A program made the position numbers and the translations under genes. Positions 58,062 through 64,000 of a stretch of DNA of 64,000 bases are shown piece by piece. The stretch covers positions 24,083,050 to 24,147,049 of the forward strand of contig OX439135.1 in assembly GCA_949318235.1 (NCBI GenBank), written 5' to 3'. The notes under the pieces were generated by a model. That model was not told the DNA's origin and ran no database searches. It saw nothing but the letters and a program-made list of their open reading frames with translations. Position 1 is the stretch's first letter. Each line of letters opens with the position of its first letter. This DNA comes from Ecdyonurus torrentis (Eukaryota > Arthropoda > Insecta > Ephemeroptera > Heptageniidae).

Positions 58062-60105
58062 AATTTTTGTTGGGTCTTACTAAAGCCCCCACAGTGACAG
58101 AAGGTAGCCATAGGTAAAGAAGCAAGTTTTAACCTGATCTACCCTTTGAGGGATGCAAGGATGCAAAAGGAGAAAGAAAGAAGAAGATGCAAAAGGAGAA
58201 GTGCGTTTATTGGTAGAAAGAATTGAAACCTATAGTGGCTTTACGTTTTTTTTTTTTTTTTTTTTTTTTTTACATATAAATTTTAGTTTTAGTTCATATA
58301 TATTAATCTGTTTATAGTGTAAAATAAACATATTGATCTCTCGATTTATTTTATGGTTCTCTATAAATAAGATATTAATTTTAAAGGAAAATATAATTAA
58401 AATATATTATATATTAATTATATAAATAATCTTAATGGCGAAGAACACCATTGAACAAAAAACTTGTTCAATATCCTACCTAAATATCAACATTGATTAG
58501 GCCACAGTCATTGATTTCTTATTTATTTTCCAATCACAAAATGTCATTATGCTGGTTTATGACGTCACAGCTTGTTTGTTTCCTCGTACGTGGACGTGAG
58601 CTATGACGTCATAAAACCGCATCTGCTATTTTTTGAATAAATATAAATTAGAAATATTGAATCCGGTCAAATTAACGTTGATATTTAGCAGTGGCATAAC
58701 TTCAAAATTTTTGCCAGGGGAAAAATCTGACACGGGCCCCCCAAAAGGGGGACAGTGCCGGGGAGGATGGGGTGATGCGCGCCGCAGGCGAAAATTTTTG
58801 AAAAAGGGGGCGTGGCACGGAAATTTGAAGCTATTTTTTATAATGAAAATTAAAAAGTGTCACTAACATGAAAAAAAAAAAAATCGTTAAAATGGTATAA
58901 TCATACATGATTTTAATTTTTGTCAATAATTAATTTTTGCTATAAATAGAAAAAAAAATGATATTTGAAGAAGACATTATAGAAAATTTAATTAGAAGGT
59001 GGTGACAGTTAAAAAATGCAGTTAATATAAATACCCTCTGTCACAAAATGTATATTATTTGATTGATCCACTTTAACTTTCAAATACTGTTTTTCAACAT
59101 AAAATTTAATATTACCAATTTTTTTTTTGGTTATTATTATTATTTTTTTTTTGCGCCAAGCATCAACGGGCCCCCCAAGAAGCCGACGGGCCCCCAGAAG
59201 TCGACGGGCCCGGGGGAACTTCCCCCTCTTCCCCCCTGGTAGTTACGCCACTGAATTATTTAGGTATGTTAGGATATTAGACATGTTTTTTGTGCAACGT
59301 GTTCTACGCCTTTAAGTTTTTATTATGCATATTTATCATGATTTTTTACCGTTTTAAAATGATTGAAGAAGTATAAGTGCCCTCCAAAGAAATCAACTGG
59401 AAGTCTGGAACCACTAGGGTATTTTTCTGAAAATAAATAAAATATTATACTATATTTTTTTAACACTGCCTATCTGAAACTTTTTTTTATTTTTTTTTAT
59501 TTACGTGCATATATTATAGTTTATAACAGCTACGTAAGCTGCAACCTCTAGTTAAACTTTGGTCATCTTTTTTGTAAGTACGTTTCACAACAATCAAAGT
59601 AACAAGTTAACTACGGTTTAACTATATAATAGGGTGTTTTTATTCATATGTTAAAGTCGACGTCATGCATAAGTGAGTATACTAAATAACATTGGCCGGT
59701 ATATAGGAAAATGACACATATTTAGCCAGTTTAAAATAATACTTAGCAATATTTTTGAGAGCATTGATGCTGTTAACAGGTTGAATTAGTACCTCGATCA
59801 AGTATATGTTAACAGCATCAATGCTCTCAAAAATATTGCATACGTGTTTTTAAACTGGCAAAATGATTTTTTTTTCCTATGCCACCCATGTTATTGAGTT
59901 ATCCAACATGGCGTTGACTTTAACATGAATGCATAGATATAGACACTATATCTTAAGATTTAAGACCTATATATATACTGTAAAATACCTATACACTATA
60001 ATAATAATAACTTACCATTCAAAAGTTCAAAATTTCCTTCACCATGGCAAAGTACATTTCCCGTACACGCCTGAAACTCAGCATGCACCTAAAAAAACAA
60101 TAATA

Positions 60106-60148
<43 letters not shown>

Positions 60149-61282
60149 GTTTTGAACATACAGTATATTATTATAGTATTTTTATTTATTACATTTTCTA
60201 TGTTATATAATAATAATAACAGCTTTTATTAGGCTAAATCAGGCGTACAAGCTCTCAATTTAACCCCAACTGTTAAAGGCATAGAACACCTTGAACAAAA
60301 AAGTTGCGTAATGTATCCTAACAAACCTGAAAATCAACGTTGATTTGGCCGGAGTCATTGATTTCTAATTTATTTTCCATTCACAAAATGCCGCTGCCGG
60401 TCACTGACGTCACAGCTCGCCTGGTCCACGCGCAAGTAAACCGGGCGAGCTGTGACGTCAGTGACTGGCAGCAGCATTTTGTGAATGGAAAATAAATTAG
60501 AAATCAATAACTCCGGCCAAATCAACGTTGATTTTCAGGTTTGTTAGGATATTACGCAACTTTTTTGTTCAAGGTGTTCTACGCCTTTAACGCAGTACAG
60601 TACAGTCAGGCACAATATTTGTTAGTATATAGGGTGTATGCGGATGACGTCATATTTATTGCGCTTTGAGGCCATACTGGAGTAGTGCATAACATTGCTC
60701 AGCATAGGACAAACTTCATTTAAGCCAATTTTCTTTGGGAAATCGGTTAATTTTTTGTTATCGCTATTTTTCTCACATACTTGAGATACTAATTCAACAT
60801 ATTTACAACATCAATGCTCTCAAAATTATTGCATAGTGTTTTTAAACTGGTAAAATGATTTTTTTTCCTATGTCACCCATGTTATTGAGTTATCCAACAT
60901 GGCGTCGACTTTAATATGAATGCATAGACCCTATATAGCGTTAACATATAACGTAAAAATTATTTTAAATAATCTTATTGATAAATTTTTAATTGTGATT
61001 AATTAGTTTATATACTTAAATTTTAATTGAAGTTAAATTTCTTTTCACTTAAATTATTTATAATTGAGAATATATATATTAACGTACACTTAATATTTTA
61101 TTTAGAAAAAATAGGATTATAGTATAATTAAAATTAGTTATATATATGATACTATATTTTTGAAACAGGATAATAATTAATAAATAATTAAGAACAAAAA
61201 ATGATTATTGTATAGGATAAAATAAAAAATATTATACTCTTACCAACGCTAAGAAAACTGTTGCTAAAAGAAAACGCAGCAT
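56103..61282 (-). CDS. Secreted C-type lectin 2, five coding exons, 189 aa
   Basis: Coding exons on the minus strand: 61282-61244, 60070-60016, 59426-59350, 57951-57843, 56392-56103; sizes of the first four (39, 55, 77, 109) equal those of lectin 1. The signal peptide is MLRFLLATVFLAL, then CTGNVLC (15, 21), Cys67 in GEFC, NWHYGEPS with EPS at 132-134, Cys144, WND 157-159, Cys162 and Cys170 (FICEE). Exon 4 is nearly identical between the two genes (MSLVSIESEAEHNFLVSEV), whereas exon 3 and the C-terminus differ; this copy ends NIVYHK. Lectin 1 lies downstream on the same strand. Secreted, calcium-type fold; the ligand is unknown. Confidence 0.93.
56427..57052 (-). mobile_element. Family A MITE in lectin 2 intron 4, split by element W
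   Basis: TATAGGGTGTGCGCATGACG..CTATTTTCTTTGGTA, then the W insertion, then TATTAGCTATTTTT..GTCGACTTTAACATGAATG..ACACTCTA. Confidence 0.82.
56557..56837. mobile_element. Element W: palindromic CACTCTAAAAA MITE nested in family A
   Basis: Ends CACTCTAAAAATTGGTGCAT and GCACCAATTTTTAGAGTG flanked by TA on both sides. The arms share TTAAGTTATTATGAGTAGC and its complement. Target TA and CACTNTAAAA ends fit a Tc1/mariner-like MITE; single copy here. Confidence 0.8.
57055..57413 (+). mobile_element. Family A MITE in lectin 2 intron 4
   Basis: TATATGGTGTATGCATTCATG to CAGTATGACGTCAAGTGC..CACTCTATAG. Confidence 0.83.
58433..59320. mobile_element. Family C foldback MITE split by an hAT element in lectin 2 intron 3
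   Basis: Left half AACACCATTGAACAAAAAAC..TGACGTCACAGC..TGACGTCATAAA..AACGTTGATATTTAG; right half ATTTAGGTATGTTAGGATATT..GTTCTACGCCTTTAAG after the insert. Confidence 0.85.
58689..59253. mobile_element. hAT-type element nested in family C
   Basis: Ends CAGTGGCATAACT and AGTTACGCCACTG are near-perfect inverted repeats of the CAGTGGCGTA type common in hAT MITEs. TATTTAG recurs on both sides, so the 8-bp duplication is imperfect. Subterminal GGGCCCCCCAA blocks are GC-rich and the interior AT-rich. 565 bp, no transposase. Confidence 0.8.
59631..59951. mobile_element. Family A snap-back derivative in lectin 2 intron 2
   Basis: The left arm (TTGAGAGCATTGATGCTG, TTAACAGG) is followed within about 40 bp by its own complement (TTAACAGCATCAATGCTCTC), and the element closes with GTTGACTTTAACATGAATGC. 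Two left halves face each other; the right half and the CRE octamer are absent. Confidence 0.75.
60108..60147. repeat. Poly-A run beside lectin 2 exon 2
   Basis: About 40 A residues, roughly 35 bp upstream of the exon 2 acceptor on the gene strand (a T tract there). Confidence 0.9.
60273..60590. mobile_element. Family C foldback MITE, best-preserved copy, lectin 2 intron 1
   Basis: TTAAAGGCATAGAACACC to GTGTTCTACGCCTTTAA, both TTAA intact, with GCCGCTGCCGGTCACTGACG and its complement, and both TGACGTCA octamers intact. Confidence 0.93.
60628..60940 (-). mobile_element. Family A MITE in lectin 2 intron 1
   Basis: TATAGGGTGTATGCGGATGACG to TCGACTTTAATATGAATGC..ACCCTATA. Confidence 0.88.
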
Positions 61283-61833
61283 CTTCTGGAAAAAAAAAAT
61301 GATAATTTATATATTTTTAAACGATTCTCCTATACAGTATTATAAGAAATATAATTATATAAAATTACTATTTGTATTTTATTGGTGCTTATTTGCGTTT
61401 TATGATTATTGCATGAATGAAAATGAATGAGATAAAAGATATAACATAACAACTTAAATATTTCGTGATATATTCTAAAATTTGATATTAATTTATTCAT
61501 TCGTTTATTTTATTTTTTTTATTTTATTCATTTTTCTGTAGTACACGGGAAAAAGTAACTAAAAAAAGAGTTCCAATTTATAGACTTTTTTTTTTAGTAA
61601 GTTTGTTAATATATATAAACAGTTTTCTAACATTTAAAGAGCTAACTATTTACCACCGAAGAAATAATGTTTATAAAAGTTACTGTTCAAACTGTTGTCA
61701 TAACCAAGTTATCGGTTTTGTACTGAAGTTACATATCTACATTATGTATCTGAATAATTTCTTAAATTTATGTTTTGCATGGCATATACTATATAGTAAC
61801 ATATTGACAATAAGTACAAATTACGTTACTTAC

Positions 61834-61995
61834 GTTTGGAAGATGGTCAGTATATTATGAGGACTACAATAATACAAAAATTAAATATATTTTCTTAGCT
61901 TATATGTATTTCGTATATTTATGCGATAAAAAGTGATTGCGTATTTTGTTATCTACGCGAACTTTGACAGGAAAAAGGTCAATGTTAACTATTTT
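61834..61995 (-). promoter_or_regulatory. Lectin 2 predicted 5' UTR exon and promoter region
   Basis: Donor TTCCAAAC|GTAAGTAACG ends at 61834 on the minus strand, about 550 bp upstream of the coding exon. The block CTGTCAAAGTTCGCGTAGATAAC..ACGC is homologous to the lectin 1 region near 55000. The transcription start is not located. Confidence 0.55.
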
Positions 61996-62067
61996 TATAA
62001 CATCTACAATTCACAATAAAAAAAAAATAATAAAAAAAAATTACAATATGCAAATACCAACCAATTA

Positions 62068-62143
62068 TAAGCAATGTTATTCTTTACTCCAGTATGGCCT
62101 CCAGGTGCATAATATATATGACGTCATGCGGATACACCTTATT
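62068..62143 (+). mobile_element. Family A MITE, right-end fragment
   Basis: AGCAATGTTATTCTTTACTCC..ATATGACGTCATGCGGATACACC. Confidence 0.75.
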
Positions 62144-62245
62144 TTAAAAATGCTTAAGATGTTTATCTGAGATAACTGATAAAAAAATATAATAATAAAT
62201 TTGAATTATATACGCACGCTGAAAAAAAAAGTTGTCCAAAGTTTA

Positions 62246-62573
62246 TTAAAGCGACACTATGGGATAAATAACATATGCCTTCTTCTAAGTTAGATATTAG
62301 CATCGAAGTCCCCATATATGCATTTATTACGTCCCTTGAACTCTTCCGTAGCCCCGTAAACTTGCGATAATCGTGTAAAGTAGGCAACCCGCGCCTCTGA
62401 CGTCAGACATGCTGCACAATAATAGAATAGAAAGCTACGGCACGGGTTGCCTACTTGACAGGATTATCGCGAGTTTACGGGGCTATATACGGAATAGTTA
62501 AGGGACGTAATGCGGACTTATCATAGCAATATCTATCTTGACATGCTATTTATCCCATATAGTGCCACTTTAA
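62246..62573. mobile_element. Family Q foldback MITE
   Basis: TTAAAGCGACACTATGGGATAA and TTATCCCATATAGTGCCACTTTAA ends with TTAA on both sides. The arms share TTACGTCCCTT, GTAGCCCCGTAAAC and GTAGGCAACCCG with complements; CTCTGACGTCAGAC lies at the centre. Confidence 0.87.
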
Positions 62574-62634
62574 AGAAACAATAATAATATAGCATGCCGT
62601 ATTAGACTACCTATAATACGTATACACCCTTAAT

Positions 62635-62831
62635 GGAACTTCCCTCGAGTTCTTTACCCCTATCACGACCCCATCGGTACATTTGTGACGTCAGATACGT
62701 GATATAACCGCAAAAAGGAAAATAAATGAAAATAAAAACACAATCAACGTGATGGTGTCGCTAATTCATGGATATTAAGGTATGGTAATTATCAATCTAG
62801 TATTCTAAATGATAAAAAACAAGGGCTTTAA
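62635..62831 (+). mobile_element. Family D half element
   Basis: CCCTCGAGTTCTTTACCCC, TTTGTGACGTCAGATACGTG, TATGGTAATTATCAATCTAG and AACAAGGGCTTTAA correspond to the right half of family D only. Confidence 0.82.
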
Positions 62832-62845
62832 AATAAAAATTTCCT

Positions 62846-62926
62846 AAAAGATATGCAACTTTCCATGCAGCACGGTATAACAGGTTGCATATCACATAAA
62901 TGGAAAGGCGCTTTTCAGCCTCTTAA
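62846..62926 (+). repeat. Lectin-associated downstream block, copy 3
   Basis: GATATGCAACTTTCCATGCAG, CACGGTATAACAGGTTGCATA and AAAGGCGCTTTTCAGC. Confidence 0.72.
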
Positions 62927-63253
62927 ATATGGATTTTTTTTTTTTTTTTTTTGCAATAAAGCCAATTTTGAATCGAATCATATTGAACTGTTTGGGTTAC
63001 ATACGACCCAAGAAAAATGTCGATGGAATTTTTGGGTGCTCTTCCCCATAGACCCCCTTTGCCTAGATTGGTGACTGGCCCCTGATGACCCAATCCGAGC
63101 TTGTAATAATTTAACAAAATAATATATATAATGATTAATAATAATAATTAACGGCTTTTTATTGGGCGAAATCAGAGGCGTACAACCTCTCAATTTAACC
63201 CAACTGTTTTACAGTACAGTCAGTTACAATATATAATAAATAAAACGTGTTAG

Positions 63254-63409
63254 ACATATAATGTTAATCAAGAAGGACAAGAAAACTGCCTGGAATACGC
63301 ACACCCGTATGGAACAGATTATTATGCATCAGTGAACGATGCAGAATGCTCCTTAGCAAAGAATTTTATATGTGAATATGTATGCGATGCCATTGCTTGT
63401 GGTTTATAA
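63254..63409 (+). pseudogene. C-terminal C-type lectin domain fragment on the plus strand
   Basis: Reads from ACATATAATGTTAATC as TYNVNQEGQENCLEY.., then VNDAEC, NFICEY and a stop at 63407-63409. The last three CTLD cysteines are recognisable, and NCLEY and FICEY are typical, but the calcium motif WND is VND and no upstream CTLD half is visible nearby. TGTGTTAG precedes it and could be a splice acceptor, so it might be a 3' exon of a degenerate gene. It is on the opposite strand and clearly diverged from lectins 1 and 2. Confidence 0.65.
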
Positions 63410-63689
63410 ATATAATGTATATGTAAAATATAATTTATACAATATATATTGTGCATTCATGCATTTGTGTGTGTTTTAAGGCGGAAAAGCAAAAAAAAAA
63501 AAAAAAAAAAAAAAAAACTTATTTCTCAAAGAAACTTCCAATGCTATATAGCCAAAAAATGACCTATTAAAAATATATTTATTTTATTATATTAAGTAGT
63601 AATTTTTAATTTCTTTTAATAAGTAAATTATATATTGATATAGAATATTTCTAAATAACCCGCCTCGGATAAAGCATATTTGCCGAGCC

Positions 63690-63882
63690 CCTGACTGTTT
63701 ATGTTTACTCAAAATGCGGAAAAGGAAGTGCCGGAAAAGGAAACCACGTGACGGTAAAAGTGGGAGGTAGCTCAGGCCTAGCTTGCTGCTGGCACCAACT
63801 TTTCTCCCACTTTTACCGTCACGTGGTTTCCTCTTCCGGCCACTTCCTTTTCCGCTTTTTGAGTAAACATAAACAGTCCCTC
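63690..63882. mobile_element. Family J hairpin element
   Basis: GTTTACTCAAAATGCGG..CACGTGACGGTAAAAGTGGG and complement, as at 16979, but the loop (GCTCAGGCCTAGCTTGCTGC) is in the opposite orientation. Confidence 0.85.
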
Positions 63883-63895
63883 TCTTAAAATAAAA

Positions 63896-63972
63896 GTATC
63901 CTAAGATATATGCAACTTTTCATGCAACACGGTATAGCAAATTGCATAACATTCCATTTTAAAGGCGCTTTT
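63896..63972 (+). repeat. Lectin-associated downstream block, copy 4
   Basis: ATATGCAACTTTTCATGCAAC, ACGGTATAGCAAATTGCATAA and AAAGGCGCTTTTCC. Confidence 0.75.
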
Positions 63973-64000
63973 CCTCAAATATGGATAATTTATATAATAT

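Overview
The window looks like AT-rich nuclear DNA from an arthropod, most likely an insect. The supporting signs are GT-AG introns, a C2H2 zinc-finger gene, a mitochondrial m-AAA protease gene, small secreted C-type lectins, a non-LTR retrotransposon, a Drosophila-type DRE promoter octamer, and a very dense load of miniature inverted-repeat elements (MITEs). I cannot resolve the order or species. All gene models were assembled by eye from splice sites; every internal exon junction keeps the reading frame.

Layout. 1-21.7 kb: no gene, only nested MITEs and microsatellites. 21.8-35.7 kb (minus): a 13-exon gene for an 887-residue protein with 15 C2H2 zinc fingers. 35.66-36.29 kb: a divergent promoter region with a TATCGATA octamer. 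36.3-47.25 kb (plus): a 9-exon paraplegin (SPG7) orthologue of 789 residues, with a 5'-truncated LINE whose reverse-transcriptase ORF is uninterrupted lying antisense in intron 1. 47.3-50.2 kb: intergenic MITEs. 50.2-61.9 kb (minus): two tandem paralogous C-type lectin genes of 183 and 189 residues, each with the same five coding exons and a predicted non-coding 5' exon. 62-64 kb: more MITEs, a plus-strand C-terminal lectin-domain fragment, and two extra copies of a block otherwise found downstream of the lectin genes.

The mobile-element landscape is the most unusual part. I labelled the families A to X for this report only. One group (A, A2) ends in TATAGGG or TATAGACC and uses TA targets; its members insert into each other and form chains that share TA. 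A second group of nine internally different families (C, D, E/E2, F, G, M, P, Q, R) all begin at TTAA, mostly followed by AGG or GGG, and repeatedly abut one another through one shared TTAA. Four elements look like hAT MITEs, two of them with perfect 8-bp target duplications. The octamer TGACGTCA (CRE/ATF type) recurs about 45 times, nearly always inside seven of these otherwise unrelated families. No transposase gene for any of them is visible.

How the genes relate: the zinc-finger and paraplegin genes share a short divergent promoter region and may be co-expressed housekeeping genes. The lectins form an independent secreted, probably immune-type cluster that grew by tandem duplication. Nearly every intron in the window holds at least one foldback element, so the primary transcripts should contain many hairpins.
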